NCBI GenBank assembly: GCA_049318625.1
Contig: JBMOGA010000006.1
Span: 47,357 to 111,356, forward strand
DNA: 64,000 nt
Reading direction: 5' to 3'
DNA from: JBMOGA01 sp049318625
GTDB taxonomy: Bacteria > Pseudomonadota > Alphaproteobacteria > Rhizobiales > Hyphomicrobiaceae
Shown here: positions 52,121 to 61,923 of the stretch, piece by piece
Layout: every line of letters begins with the position of its first letter
Position numbering within the stretch: the first letter of the stretch is position 1
The notes under the pieces: generated by a model
Seen by the model: only the letters and a program-made list of their open reading frames with translations
What the model was told of the DNA's origin: nothing
The model's database searches: none
Program-made: the position numbers and the translations under genes

Positions 52121-53452
52121 ATGCGATCGAGCGATGCGCTGCTGGACGGGCTGAAGACGCTTCACCCGCTCATGATCGACCTGTCGCTCGGACGCATCGA
52201 GCGACTGCTTGAGAAGCTCGGCAATCCCCACCGCCGTTTGCCGCCTGTCATTCATATCGCCGGGACCAATGGCAAGGGATCGACGACGGCACTCCTCAAG
52301 GCGATGCTGGAGGCGTCGGGATGCCGTGTCCACGCCTACACTTCGCCGCATCTGGTGACGTTCCACGAGCGAATCCAATTGCCGGGCGACGACGGCCGGG
52401 CGGCCCCCATATCGGAGGCGGCCCTCGTCGACGTCTTGACGCGGGTGGAGCGCGTCAACGCGGGCGATCAGATCACGTTCTTCGAGATCACCACCGCGGC
52501 GGCGTTCCTGGCGTTTGCCGAGCATCACGCCGATGCCGTGCTGCTCGAGGTCGGCCTCGGTGGACGGCTGGACACCACCAATGTGGTCGAGCGCCCGGCC
52601 TTGACGGTGATCACGCCGGTCTCGATGGACCATGCCGACAAGCTCGGCGCCACGGTTGCGCTGATCGCGGCCGAGAAAGCCGGCATTCTGAAGCGCGGCG
52701 TGCGTGGCATCATCTCGCAGCAATCGGACGAAGCCGCGCCGGTGATCGAACGCGCGGCGGCCCGCGTCGGTGCGCCGTTGAGTGTGTGGGGGCGCGATTT
52801 CGAGGCCTTCGAACAAAACGGCCGCCTCGTCTTCCAGAACGAGGACCGGCTTCTGGATCTGCCGCTGCCGGCGCTCGTCGGCCGCCATCAGATCGTCAAT
52901 GCGGGTGCCGCTGTGGCGGCCGCCCTGCAATTGACGCACCTCGGCATGACGCCCGCCGCCATCGAGCGTGGCCTGATCGAGGTCGTCTGGCCGGCGCGCA
53001 TGCAGCGGCTGACGACCGGCCCTTTGGTCGACATCGTCGGCCCAGAGGCGGAACTCTGGCTCGACGGCGGTCACAATCCGGCCGGGGGCCAAGCCATTGC
53101 CCAAGTCCTTGCCGATCTCGACGAGCGCGCCACCAAGCCAGTCTACCTGGTGGTTGGCATGCTCGGGCAAAAGGACGCCGCAGGTTTCCTGGAGCCCTTT
53201 GCGGGGCTCGCCCGCTCGATCGTTACGGTCCCGGTGCCGGGGCCGCACGAGGTCGCGCGCTCGGCTGCGGAGACGGCGGACATCGCGACCGTCGCTGGAC
53301 TGAGGGCCGAGGCCGCCGCCGATTTGCCGACTGCGCTCGCCCGTATCCGCGCTCTCGACGGCGGACCGAAGCGCGTACTCATCTGCGGCTCGCTCTATCT
53401 CGCCGGCGCCGTGCTGGCCCTTCAGCAGGGCGCGCGCACGCAACCGAATTGA
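52121..53452 (+). CDS. folC: Bifunctional folylpolyglutamate/dihydrofolate synthase FolC
   Basis: FolC adds glutamate to dihydropteroate and folates. The 443 residues contain IHIAGTNGKGSTTALLKAML near 45-64 (P-loop), HAYTSPHLVTFHERIQ near 73-88, the GLGGRLDTTNVV and VSMDHADKLG metal sites near 142-175, and the C-terminal DGGHNPAGGQAIA near 312-324. It follows accD by 25 bases in the accD-folC order common to alphaproteobacteria. It is convergent with the PanE-like gene, five bases apart. Confidence 0.96.
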   Translation: MRSSDALLDGLKTLHPLMIDLSLGRIERLLEKLGNPHRRLPPVIHIAGTNGKGSTTALLKAMLEASGCRVHAYTSPHLVTFHERIQLPGDDGRAAPISEAALVDVLTRVERVNAGDQITFFEITTAAAFLAFAEHHADAVLLEVGLGGRLDTTNVVERPALTVITPVSMDHADKLGATVALIAAEKAGILKRGVRGIISQQSDEAAPVIERAAARVGAPLSVWGRDFEAFEQNGRLVFQNEDRLLDLPLPALVGRHQIVNAGAAVAAALQLTHLGMTPAAIERGLIEVVWPARMQRLTTGPLVDIVGPEAELWLDGGHNPAGGQAIAQVLADLDERATKPVYLVVGMLGQKDAAGFLEPFAGLARSIVTVPVPGPHEVARSAAETADIATVAGLRAEAAADLPTALARIRALDGGPKRVLICGSLYLAGAVLALQQGARTQPN

Positions 53453-53457
53453 TCGGA

Positions 53458-54393
53458 CTAAAGCCGCCCCGCCGCCCGCCGCTCTTCATAGGCGCGCAGA
53501 TGGGTGTGGATGATCGCCAGTAACCCGGTATCGACGCCGAGGCGCCGCGCTTCGCCGAGCAGGAAGCCGATGATGTGGTCGCCTTCAGTCTTCTGACGCC
53601 CCTCGATGTCGCGCAGCATCGACGCCGCGACCGGGTTCGCGGTATCCGCATAGAAACTCCGGTATCGGGTGAGCGTGGCCTCGGGCAGCGGAAAGCCCGA
53701 CCGGGCGGCGATCTCGGCGTTGATGGCCAGCAGTTGGTGCGCGAGCGCCGTTCCCCCCTCGCTCCGCGCGATCTCGCCGGCGTTCGCGCGCATGAGCGAG
53801 GTCATGCCGGCCATCGTCGCGAGGAAGACGATCTTGTCCCACAACTGCGCCATGATGTCGGGCACGGCGGTTGCTTTCACGCCCGGCGCCCTGTCGAACG
53901 CGGCCTTGAGGGCCAACACGCGCTCCGAAATCCGGCCGTCGACCTCGCCGAAGGTGATGAACGTCCAGTCGTTGAGGTGCTTGATCAATCCATTCGGCAT
54001 CAAGGTGATGGCGATGCGCGCGACTCCGCCGATCACGGCCCCCGCGCCGAACTCCTCTTGCAGTCGTCCGACATGGCTGATCCCGTTCAGTAGCGGCAGG
54101 ATGGCGGTGCCGGGCCCGACCGCCGGCCGGATCGACTGGATGGCATCGTCGAGGTCATAGGCTTTGCAGGTGAGTATCACGATGTCGGCCGGCCCGTCGA
54201 TCTCGTCGCGGGTAACGGCGTTGACGCGCACCGTGGCATCGCCCGCGGGGCTCTCGATCCGCAGACCGTCTTCGGCGAGCTTGGCCTTCCGCTGTGGCCT
54301 GACGAGGAACGTCACGTCTGCCGCGCCGGCCTGCGCCAACCGTCCGCAGTAGTACCCGCCGATCGCGCCGGCGCCGAGACAAAGGACCTTCAT
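53458..54393 (-). CDS. 2-dehydropantoate 2-reductase family protein (PanE/ApbA)
   Basis: A ketopantoate reductase-like enzyme of 311 residues that would use NADPH to reduce a 2-keto acid. The Rossmann motif VLCLGAGAIGGYYCGRLAQAG is at 3-23, LTCKAYDLDDAI near 72-83 contains the conserved Lys, and WDKIVFLATMAGMTSLMRAN near 183-202 has the second catalytic Lys; the Glu in the late EGRQKTE-type loop is also present. AGGAGATGTC gives a strong start at 54393. It may be true panE for pantothenate or a paralogue; several copies are common in this group, so I leave the symbol empty. Confidence 0.9.
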   Translation of the reverse strand: MKVLCLGAGAIGGYYCGRLAQAGAADVTFLVRPQRKAKLAEDGLRIESPAGDATVRVNAVTRDEIDGPADIVILTCKAYDLDDAIQSIRPAVGPGTAILPLLNGISHVGRLQEEFGAGAVIGGVARIAITLMPNGLIKHLNDWTFITFGEVDGRISERVLALKAAFDRAPGVKATAVPDIMAQLWDKIVFLATMAGMTSLMRANAGEIARSEGGTALAHQLLAINAEIAARSGFPLPEATLTRYRSFYADTANPVAASMLRDIEGRQKTEGDHIIGFLLGEARRLGVDTGLLAIIHTHLRAYEERRAAGRL

Positions 54394-54529
54394 GACATCT
54401 CCTGCTGATCGACCGGCCAAGCGTCGCGTGCGGCCCGCGCGCTGACAAGCCCCCGATCGGCGAGGCTGGTGAGCGGCCAACGGTTGGTGCAAAGTCCCGC
54501 CGCCAGCGATGCGCGTCCAGGAGATGGCC

Positions 54530-55546
54530 ATGCCCGACAGCGACACCCCAGCAGCGATCCAGGCCGGTGATGCGATAGCCGCCGCCGACGCATGGATTCG
54601 CCGCGACGGGCGGGTGGCTCTGGCGACCGTCATCGACACCTGGGGCTCGTCGCCGGTGCCGGTCGGCGGACAGTTGGCGATCGCCGCCGACGGCAGCTTC
54701 CAGGGCTCGGTATCGGGCGGCTGCATCGAGGGTGCGGTCATCACCGAGGCCGGCGAGATCCTCGAGCATGGCCGCCCGGCGACCCTCGGGTACGGCGTGA
54801 GCGATGAGACCGCCTGGGGCGTCGGCCTGCCGTGCGGCGGGCAGGTGAAGGTGTTCGTCGAGCGCCTGCAGGGCGATGCCGGCCGCGCGCAGTTGGCCCG
54901 TGCGGTTGCGGCCCGCAGCCGGCGCGATGCGTTGGTGCTGCGCAAGCGGCTCGCTGATGGCGCGACCGAAATGTATGCCCCCGATGCGGCCGACCTGCCG
55001 GCGGAGATCGCCCAGCGGTTCGCGACCGCCCGCAGCGGCCTCGTCGAAACGGCCGAAGGCCCTGTGTTCCTGCATGCCCTCGTGCCGCCGGCCCGCATCG
55101 TCGCCATCGGCGCGACCCATATCGCCCAGGTGCTGGCCGAGATGGCGCGCCTCGTCGGCTACGAGATGATCGTGATCGATCCCCGCTCCGCGTTTGCAGC
55201 CCCGGAGCGCTTTCCCGGCGTCGCGGTGATCGCCGAATGGCCGGAGGCCGCCCTGCCGCGCGTCGGGCTCGACGCGTTCACCGCGCTGGTGGTGTTGGCC
55301 CATGTCGAGCACATCGACGACGAGGCGCTGCGCCTCGGCGTCAAGGCGCCGCTGCGCTACCTCGGCGCCCTCGGCTCCAAGCGCAACCACGCCCGCCGCG
55401 TCGCGCGATTGACCGCGGCCGGCATAACGGCGGACGAGATCGCCCGGATCAAGAGCCCCATCGGCCTCGACATCGCCGCCCAGTCGCCGGCCGAGATCGC
55501 CGTCGCGATCATGGCCGAGGTGGTGCAGGCGGTTCGCAAGGCTTGA
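54530..55546 (+). CDS. XdhC/CoxI family molybdenum enzyme maturation protein
   Basis: XdhC/CoxI proteins bind molybdenum cofactor and protect or sulfurate it for xanthine dehydrogenase/CO dehydrogenase-type enzymes. The 338 residues have the N-terminal XdhC domain (VIDTWGSSPVPVGGQLAI near 36-53, GSVSGGCIEGAVI near 60-72, GVGLPCGGQVKVFVE near 99-113) and the C-terminal Rossmann domain (IVAIGATHIAQVL near 184-196). YLGALGSKRNHARR is typical. AGGAG six bases upstream fixes the start at 54530. No molybdenum hydroxylase genes are adjacent in the window, but it complements the fdhD-mobAB operon at 5.9 kb. Confidence 0.9.
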   Translation: MPDSDTPAAIQAGDAIAAADAWIRRDGRVALATVIDTWGSSPVPVGGQLAIAADGSFQGSVSGGCIEGAVITEAGEILEHGRPATLGYGVSDETAWGVGLPCGGQVKVFVERLQGDAGRAQLARAVAARSRRDALVLRKRLADGATEMYAPDAADLPAEIAQRFATARSGLVETAEGPVFLHALVPPARIVAIGATHIAQVLAEMARLVGYEMIVIDPRSAFAAPERFPGVAVIAEWPEAALPRVGLDAFTALVVLAHVEHIDDEALRLGVKAPLRYLGALGSKRNHARRVARLTAAGITADEIARIKSPIGLDIAAQSPAEIAVAIMAEVVQAVRKA

Positions 55547-55637
55547 GCATCGGCCCACCGTGCCGCACGTCAGCCCTGTCACGAGACATCTCCCCTCCGG
55601 TCGGTCTTCCTGCTAACCGGCGCTGTCGGGAGGCACC

Positions 55638-57077
55638 ATGATCAGCGGGCTACAGCAGCAACTGTCGGGACTTGTCCAGGCCGCACGGCACCGGCTGGCG
55701 GGCACGGCACGCTGGCGCCTGTTGACCGTCGCCGCTGCGGTCGTCCTGGCCATCGGGATCGCCCTGCTGCCGGCCCCCGCCGGCGTGCCGGCCAAGGCCA
55801 TGACGGCGCTCGGTCTGACGACCGCCACGGTGCTGCTGTGGGCCACGGTCGCCGTCCCGCAGCCTTACACGGCCATCGCATTCCTGATGGCGGTGCTTGC
55901 CACCGGCGCCGGCTCACCGGCGACGATCGCTTCCGGATTCGGGTCGAGCACCCTGCTGCTCGTGTTCGGCGGCCTGCTGATCGGCCTGGCGGCCGAGCGC
56001 TCCGGATTTGGACGGTTCATCGCGCAACGGTTCTTCGGCCGCTTCCGTTCGAGCTATGGTCAGCTTGCCCTCGGTGTGATCGTCGGCACGACCATTCTCA
56101 GCTTCTTCGTGCCGGCCAACATGGGGCGGCTGGCGATCACGATCCCTGTCATCATGGCGCTGGCGGCGGAGGTCGGTTATCCGCGCGGCTCGCCGGGCCA
56201 GATCGGACTGGTGCTGATCGGCGTCGTCGGCAACTTCACGGTGGCGCTCGCCATCCTCCCCGCCAATCTGCTCAACATCATGGTCGTCGGGACCGGCGAG
56301 GCACTCTACGGCGTGCACGTGTCTTACCTCGAGTACCTGATCCTGTGCGCGCCGGTGCTCGGGTTCGTGAAGGCCGTGCTGGTGTGGTGGACGGTGACGC
56401 GCATGTATGCCGCCCCCGCGCCCGTCATGGAAAGCACGGCGCCGGCCACGCTCGGCCCGGAGGCCACGCGCGTGGCGGCCATCCTCGCCGTCACCATCGC
56501 GCTGTGGTCGACCGACGTGGTCCACGGCATCCGTCCCGGCCAGGTGGCCTTGATTGCGGGGGCCGCTTGCCTGTTGCCCGGCATCGGCGTGCTGAAGCTG
56601 GCCGACGCGTTCGATGCCCGCAAGGTGCTGATCCTCGTATGGGTCGGCACGGTGCTGACCCTGAGCGCGGTGCTGACCGAGTCCGGTGCGAGCCAGCTGC
56701 TGTCGGGCTTGTTGACCAGCCTTGCCGGCGTTTCCGGCCAGCCGCCGATCTATGGCCATCTGGCGATCACGGCGCTCACCGCCGCGCTCACGTCCGTCGC
56801 GACCATCGGCGGTGCCGTGCCGGTCATGGTGGCGGCCGCCGGGGACATCGCCAAGGCGACCGGACTGCCGCTGCTGCCGGCTATCCTCTCGGTGACGTCC
56901 GGGATGTCGGTGCTGGCCTTCCCGTTCGTCGCCGCGCCCCTCGCCGTCGGGCTCACGATGGGGCAGGTCTCGGCCGGCGAGGCGACGCGGTTCATGCTGC
57001 GGCTGGCTGGCCTGTCGGTGCTGATCGTCGTCCCGCTGAACGCGCTGTGGTGGCGAATTCTCGGGTTCGTTCCCTAG
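55638..57077 (+). CDS. SLC13-family (DASS) anion permease
   Basis: A 479-residue membrane carrier of the divalent anion:sodium symporter type, which usually imports dicarboxylates, tricarboxylates or sulfate. About eleven to twelve hydrophobic segments are visible. The family's motif regions are VFGGLLIGLAAERSGFGRF near 107-125, FFVPANMGRLAITIPVIMAL near 153-172 in place of the SNT-type loop, and ATIGGAVPVMVAAAGDIAK near 392-410. The substrate is unknown. It is convergent with an AbrB-type transporter gene, six bases apart. Confidence 0.82.
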   Translation: MISGLQQQLSGLVQAARHRLAGTARWRLLTVAAAVVLAIGIALLPAPAGVPAKAMTALGLTTATVLLWATVAVPQPYTAIAFLMAVLATGAGSPATIASGFGSSTLLLVFGGLLIGLAAERSGFGRFIAQRFFGRFRSSYGQLALGVIVGTTILSFFVPANMGRLAITIPVIMALAAEVGYPRGSPGQIGLVLIGVVGNFTVALAILPANLLNIMVVGTGEALYGVHVSYLEYLILCAPVLGFVKAVLVWWTVTRMYAAPAPVMESTAPATLGPEATRVAAILAVTIALWSTDVVHGIRPGQVALIAGAACLLPGIGVLKLADAFDARKVLILVWVGTVLTLSAVLTESGASQLLSGLLTSLAGVSGQPPIYGHLAITALTAALTSVATIGGAVPVMVAAAGDIAKATGLPLLPAILSVTSGMSVLAFPFVAAPLAVGLTMGQVSAGEATRFMLRLAGLSVLIVVPLNALWWRILGFVP

Positions 57078-57083
57078 GTGGGG

Positions 57084-58217
57084 CTACGGCCGCCGCCGCG
57101 ACTGGGCATGCTGCTGCCAATCTGAATTCTTCAGAAAGACCGCCTGTGCGCCGATGATGATGATGGCGAGGCGGACGAGGTGGTGGAGCGCGATGAAGGC
57201 GACGTCCAGGCCGAGGATGAGCGCGAGCAGGCTGAGTTCCGCCTGACCACCGGGCGCGAAGGCCAACAGAATGGAAACCGTGTCGAAGCCGGTGAGCGCT
57301 GCCACGGCGAGGCTGGTCGCCGCCGTCGATACGAGCAGGAAGACCGTAAACAGCAGGCCCCAGATCATCGTCGATCCGAACTCGCCGAGCGTCAGCCCAC
57401 GGAACTGGGCTCCGAGCAGGATGGCGAGTGAGACCTGGGCCAGTGCCAGCAGTTCGAATGGCACCTTGGCGCTTGTCAGGCCGATCGCATGGAGGAGGCC
57501 AGAGGCGAGCATCGGTCCGACCAGAGGCGCGCCGGCGAGCCCGAGCCGTTGGGCGATCAGATGGCCGCCGGCCGCCAGCACCAGCAGCATCAGCCCGTCG
57601 ATGGCGCGCATCTCCCAAAAGTGGACGAGGCTCGGCAGCTGGCTGCCGATCGAGGTGCCGTTGGCCACTTGGATGAAAAAGGGAACGGTGAACACGATCA
57701 AGGCGATGCGCGTCGCGTGAATGAGGGTCACGCGCCGCTGATCGGCGCCGGCATCGGCGGACATGGTGACCATGTCGGTCAGGCCACCGGGCACCGCCGC
57801 GAAGAAGGCCGTCGCGCGATCATATCCGGCGACATGCCGGAAGAACGCCATGCCCCCGATCGTGATCAGCAGCGTGAATGGGACCAGCACCAGGAGACTG
57901 CCGGCCATCCCACCCATCTGGCCGATCAAGGCGGGCGTGAACGCCGCACCTACGGCAACCCCGAGCACCGCCCGCATCGGCGGACCGAGCCAGCGCGGCC
58001 GCAGGATCGGCGCATCGAGGACGGCAGCCACGATGGTCGCGGTCAGCGCACCGAGAAAGATCGGCAGCGGCAGGTTGAGCAACATGAACAGCAACGAGCC
58101 GCCGACCCCGATCATGAAGGTGAAGGCGAGCCGCTGTGCCTTCCGGGTATCCCAGCCGAGTAGCCGCAGCAGCGTCCAGCGGCGCTCGTCGTCGTCCAAC
58201 CCGCCATCGAAGCCCAT
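57084..58217 (-). CDS. AbrB family membrane transporter (DUF/AbrB duplication type)
   Basis: A 377-residue integral membrane protein of the AbrB (ammonia monooxygenase-like annotation) family, with about ten hydrophobic segments in two repeats. The repeated stretch FAPGGQAELSLLALILGLD near 323-341 corresponds to VPGGLTDMVTMSADAGAD in the first half, showing an internal duplication. The cytoplasmic start MGFDGGLDDDERRWTLLRL is charged. AbrB members are regulators in other families of the same name; here it is a membrane protein whose role, often guessed as a transporter, is unknown. It starts five bases after the nucleoside transporter stop, so the two form an operon. Confidence 0.85.
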   Translation of the reverse strand: MGFDGGLDDDERRWTLLRLLGWDTRKAQRLAFTFMIGVGGSLLFMLLNLPLPIFLGALTATIVAAVLDAPILRPRWLGPPMRAVLGVAVGAAFTPALIGQMGGMAGSLLVLVPFTLLITIGGMAFFRHVAGYDRATAFFAAVPGGLTDMVTMSADAGADQRRVTLIHATRIALIVFTVPFFIQVANGTSIGSQLPSLVHFWEMRAIDGLMLLVLAAGGHLIAQRLGLAGAPLVGPMLASGLLHAIGLTSAKVPFELLALAQVSLAILLGAQFRGLTLGEFGSTMIWGLLFTVFLLVSTAATSLAVAALTGFDTVSILLAFAPGGQAELSLLALILGLDVAFIALHHLVRLAIIIIGAQAVFLKNSDWQQHAQSRRRP

Positions 58218-58222
58218 GCGGC

Positions 58223-59500
58223 TCAGCCCCACGTCAACACGCCGATGACCGCCCCGGACAGGCAGGTCGCCATCATGCCGGCGAGCACCGACCAGGGCGT
58301 CAGGGCAACGATCTCGGCGCGCCGCTCGGGCACCATGATGCTCAGCGCGCCGATCGAGATGCCGAGCGAGCCGAGATTGGCGAAACCGCACAGCGCATAG
58401 GTCAGAATGAGCCGCGACCGCTCGCTCAACTCCGCCGGCGGAACGCGCGCGAGGTCGATGTAGGCCAGGAACTCGTTGAACACGACCTTCTTGCCGAGCA
58501 GGGCGCCGGCCGTTGCCGCTTCCTGCCATGGAATGCCGAGCAGCAGGGCGACGGGTGCGAACAGCACCCCGAGCGTGCCTTCGATGGTGAACAGCACTCC
58601 GAACGGCGCGCCGGCGCTGGCCAGTATCCCGTTCGCCAGCGTCAGGAACGCGATGGTCACGATCAACAGGGCGGTCACGCCGACGATCAGCGGTACGCCC
58701 TCCATGGTCCCCTGCACGATCGCGTCGATCGACGAGGCTGCGGGCTCCTCATCGGGAATTTCGGCGGACTGAGGCCCGCTCTCGAAGCCGTCCGGTATCA
58801 TCAGCCGCGACACCATCAGGGCGGCCGGAACGCTGATCAGCGACGCGGCGACGAGGTGTCCCGCCGCGCCGGGCAGCACCGTGGCCAGAATCGTCGCGTA
58901 GAGGGCCAGCACGGTGCCGGCCACATTGGCCATCGTCCCGGTGATGGTGGCGAACAGGGCCCCCCGGCTCATGTCGCGAATGTAGGGACGCACCACCAGC
59001 GGCGCCTCGACGAGGCCGAGGAACACGCCCGCCGCAGACACCGTGGCCAGCGGCCCGCCGATGCCGAGCGAGCGCTGCAGGAGCCGCGCGAACAGGGCCA
59101 CCAGACGCTGCAGGATCCCCCAATGATAGAGGAGGCGCACGAGCGCGCTGACCACCAGGATCATCGGCAGCACCCGAAAGGCGACGATGTAGCCGTGCTC
59201 CGGGGCACGGACATCGAACGGCGCCGGCCCGCCCGCGAGATAGCCGAACAGAAGTTGCGCGCCTTTGTCGACGGCAGCCTGCAGCGCGAACACGCCCTGA
59301 CCGAGGGCGTCGAACACCGCCCGCGTCCACGGCAACTGCGTGAGCGCGACGGCCAGGGCGAACTGCAACAGCAGCGCGACGGCGATCCAGCGGACGGCCT
59401 TAGCGAACGGCATCCGACTGGAGCCGAGAACCGGTGCGAGCGCCCACGCGACCAGCGCGATCACCGCCAGTCCGACGAAGCTCTGCGCCGCGAGTGCCAT
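58223..59500 (-). CDS. NupC/CNT-family concentrative nucleoside transporter
   Basis: A 425-residue proton- or sodium-coupled nucleoside importer of the CNT family. The family's features are an N-terminal gating region, LGLVEAPLVVRPYIRDMSR near 170-188, TITGTMANVAGTVLALYA near 193-210, the KVVFNEFLAYIDLA motif near 342-355, and YALCGFANLGSLGI near 374-387, all of which line the nucleoside site. The ATG at 59500 follows GAGGG. An AbrB-type transporter is in the same operon. Confidence 0.92.
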   Translation of the reverse strand: MALAAQSFVGLAVIALVAWALAPVLGSSRMPFAKAVRWIAVALLLQFALAVALTQLPWTRAVFDALGQGVFALQAAVDKGAQLLFGYLAGGPAPFDVRAPEHGYIVAFRVLPMILVVSALVRLLYHWGILQRLVALFARLLQRSLGIGGPLATVSAAGVFLGLVEAPLVVRPYIRDMSRGALFATITGTMANVAGTVLALYATILATVLPGAAGHLVAASLISVPAALMVSRLMIPDGFESGPQSAEIPDEEPAASSIDAIVQGTMEGVPLIVGVTALLIVTIAFLTLANGILASAGAPFGVLFTIEGTLGVLFAPVALLLGIPWQEAATAGALLGKKVVFNEFLAYIDLARVPPAELSERSRLILTYALCGFANLGSLGISIGALSIMVPERRAEIVALTPWSVLAGMMATCLSGAVIGVLTWG

Positions 59501-59751
59501 GTCGCCGGAACCCTCTTGTCCATTGAGCCGGCGGAACGTACCCGCCAATGGGTCGCCAAGTCACCTGCGGCAAAGGCACGGCTGCTCGGGCGCCTTTGGG
59601 CGGCCGGGGCGAATCGCCCGACGCCGTGGCATAAGGGTCCGAGCATCAACGGCTCGGGATCCTGCCGGCCCACGCCAGTCATAATCGCATTCTACACGCA
59701 ACCGTTCAGCACCGCCCGCCCGTGCCGTCCTTCAGGGATCGTGGGGAACCG

Positions 59752-61923
59752 ATGACCCAGCACCTGCCCGCCCGATCGAGCCGCCGCCCGCCCGAGCCAT
59801 CGCGCCCTGGTGGTTTGGCAACGGTACTGTTCTATGCGGGTCTGGCGCTGGTGATGGTCGTGCTGGCGGCCGGGACGTTCCTCGTCGTGGCGGCACCGGT
59901 CGAACTGGTGCGCGACCAGCTGGCTGCGGAGGTGCGGGCCAGAACCGGGCGCACATTGACCATCTCCGGTTGCAGCTCGTTGAGCGTGCTCCCGTATCTC
60001 GGCCTCAAATTCGAAGACGTCGCGCTGTCCGCGCCGCCCGCTATGGGAGGCGCGCCGCTGGTGCAGATGGCCACGCTGGAGGTCGATGTCGCGCTCTGGC
60101 CCCTGTTGTCGCGCCGCATCGAGGTCACGCGGGTGGTCCTGAAGCAACCGGTCTTCCGCCTCCGCACCGACAGCCAGGGCCGCCGGTCCTGGGATTTCGC
60201 GCTCGCACCCGCCGACGACGGGCCGGTGCGATTGGCTCAGGCGCGACCGGCGGGCACGGCGACCGATCTGCCCAAGGAACTGCACGAGTTCGTGCGCGGA
60301 TCGTCGGAGAACGCCACGGCGCGGCCGCCGCCTGCCCGACTGATCGTCGGGGACATCCTCATCCAGGATGGCACCGTCGACTACGCCGACGGCCCGGCCG
60401 GGATCGCCGAGCAGTTCACCGGCGTCGATCTGAAAATCGCCTACCAGGGCCTCGCCGCTCCGCTGCAGGCCACCGGCCGCTTGCTGGTTCGCAGCGAGCC
60501 GGTCGATGTCGACGTAAAGATCGCGTCGCCAGGCCTGCTCGCCGCGCGCGAGCTGACCAAAGTCGATGTCACCCTGAAAGGCACGTCCGCCCATGGCCGA
60601 TTCGACGGCACTTGGAGTGCTGCCGGCGCGCAGGCCGACGGCACGTTGTCGATCGAATCGCAGACCGGGCCGACGCTCGCCCGCCTGCTCCGTCAACCGG
60701 GGCTCGGCCTGCCCGTCGTCCCGCCATTCCGATTGACGGCCGCGCTGCAATCGAGTGCGGCGGCCTTCGTGCTCGAGAACGTCCGGCTGAATATCGACAC
60801 CGCCACAGCAACGGGCCGCATCGCGATCGACCGCAAGCCCACGCGCCCCCTGGTTGTCGGCCAGCTGCGCTTCACCGAGCTCGACGTCGGCCGGCTCCAG
60901 GCGATCGGCGCGGTCCTCGAGCGGTCGCCGGAACAGGCCGGGGCGCCGCCGGCATCAGGGCGCCCGGCCCCCCCGGCCGGCGGTATCGGTGATCTCATCG
61001 AGAGATCCACGCCGAAGGGCGCCCTGCCGACCCCCAAAGTGCAGGGATTCATGAAGCGTGCCGACTGGAGCGACGAGCCATTGCGCCTCGACGCCCTCGT
61101 CCAGCTCGACGCCGAGCTTCGCCTGAGTGCCGACCGCGTGCTGCTCAACCAGGTGAAGCTCGGCCCCACCGAGGCCGGCATCGCGCTGAAGGGTGGTGTG
61201 CTGCAGGCGAAGTTCGACAACGTGCGCCTCTACGACGGCCGAGCCCGCGCCAACATCACCCTGGACGCGACCGGCCGCGTCCCGGTCATCGCCTTCGACC
61301 TGACCGCCGACGGCGTGTCCATGCAACCGTTTTTGCGCGACGTGGCCGACAACGAACGGGTCTCCGGCCGCGGACGGCTGGCCCTTTCGGTGAAGGCCGT
61401 CGGCGCGACCGAGCGCCGCCTCATGCAGTCGCTCGATGGCAAGGGCGAGCTGGCGATCGTCGATGGGGCCGTGGCCGGTTTCGACGCCGCCCGCCAGCTC
61501 TTGAGCATCCTGCAGGGCAAGAACAGCGGGGCATCAGGCCGCACGGAGTTCAGCGAGCTGTCCGGCAGTGTCGTCATCGCCGCGGGTGTCGCCCGCAACA
61601 GTGATCTTAAGTTGGCCAGTACCGCGGTTCGGATCGCCGGCGCCGGCGAGATCGACATCGGCCAGCGCCGCGTCGACTACCTGTTCCGTCCACGGCCGGA
61701 GGCGGTCGCGGTGGAGGTGCCGATCCGGGCCAAGGGGCCGTGGGACGACGTCCGCTACAATCCCGAGATGAATGCCGAGAAGGCCATGGACGCCATCAAG
61801 GACCTGGGTCGCCAGTTCAAGGGGCAGAACCTGGGCGAGGCCATTCGCGACCTAACCAAGCCGGGCGAGGGCGGCGAGCCGTCGAAGGCGCAGCGCCTCC
61901 TCGACAAGTGGCTCAAGAAGTAA
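59752..61923 (+). CDS. AsmA family envelope protein
   Basis: A 723-residue membrane-anchored protein of the AsmA family, thought to span the periplasm and support lipid transport or outer-membrane assembly. One N-terminal membrane segment (about 28-50, VLFYAGLALVMVVLAAGTFLV) is followed by a long periplasmic part with beta-sandwich repeats typical of AsmA/TamB-like proteins. Late GVARNSDLKLASTAVRIAGAG and IDIGQRRVDYLFRPRP near 625-655 mark the family's conserved C-terminal domain. GGGGAACC precedes the ATG. The role is inferred from the family. Confidence 0.87.
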   Translation: MTQHLPARSSRRPPEPSRPGGLATVLFYAGLALVMVVLAAGTFLVVAAPVELVRDQLAAEVRARTGRTLTISGCSSLSVLPYLGLKFEDVALSAPPAMGGAPLVQMATLEVDVALWPLLSRRIEVTRVVLKQPVFRLRTDSQGRRSWDFALAPADDGPVRLAQARPAGTATDLPKELHEFVRGSSENATARPPPARLIVGDILIQDGTVDYADGPAGIAEQFTGVDLKIAYQGLAAPLQATGRLLVRSEPVDVDVKIASPGLLAARELTKVDVTLKGTSAHGRFDGTWSAAGAQADGTLSIESQTGPTLARLLRQPGLGLPVVPPFRLTAALQSSAAAFVLENVRLNIDTATATGRIAIDRKPTRPLVVGQLRFTELDVGRLQAIGAVLERSPEQAGAPPASGRPAPPAGGIGDLIERSTPKGALPTPKVQGFMKRADWSDEPLRLDALVQLDAELRLSADRVLLNQVKLGPTEAGIALKGGVLQAKFDNVRLYDGRARANITLDATGRVPVIAFDLTADGVSMQPFLRDVADNERVSGRGRLALSVKAVGATERRLMQSLDGKGELAIVDGAVAGFDAARQLLSILQGKNSGASGRTEFSELSGSVVIAAGVARNSDLKLASTAVRIAGAGEIDIGQRRVDYLFRPRPEAVAVEVPIRAKGPWDDVRYNPEMNAEKAMDAIKDLGRQFKGQNLGEAIRDLTKPGEGGEPSKAQRLLDKWLKK

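Noticed and set aside
57084..58217. Annotation of the AbrB-family protein as a transition-state regulator
   Set aside because: The protein is a polytopic membrane protein with an internal duplication, unlike the small DNA-binding AbrB of Bacillus; the shared name is coincidental.
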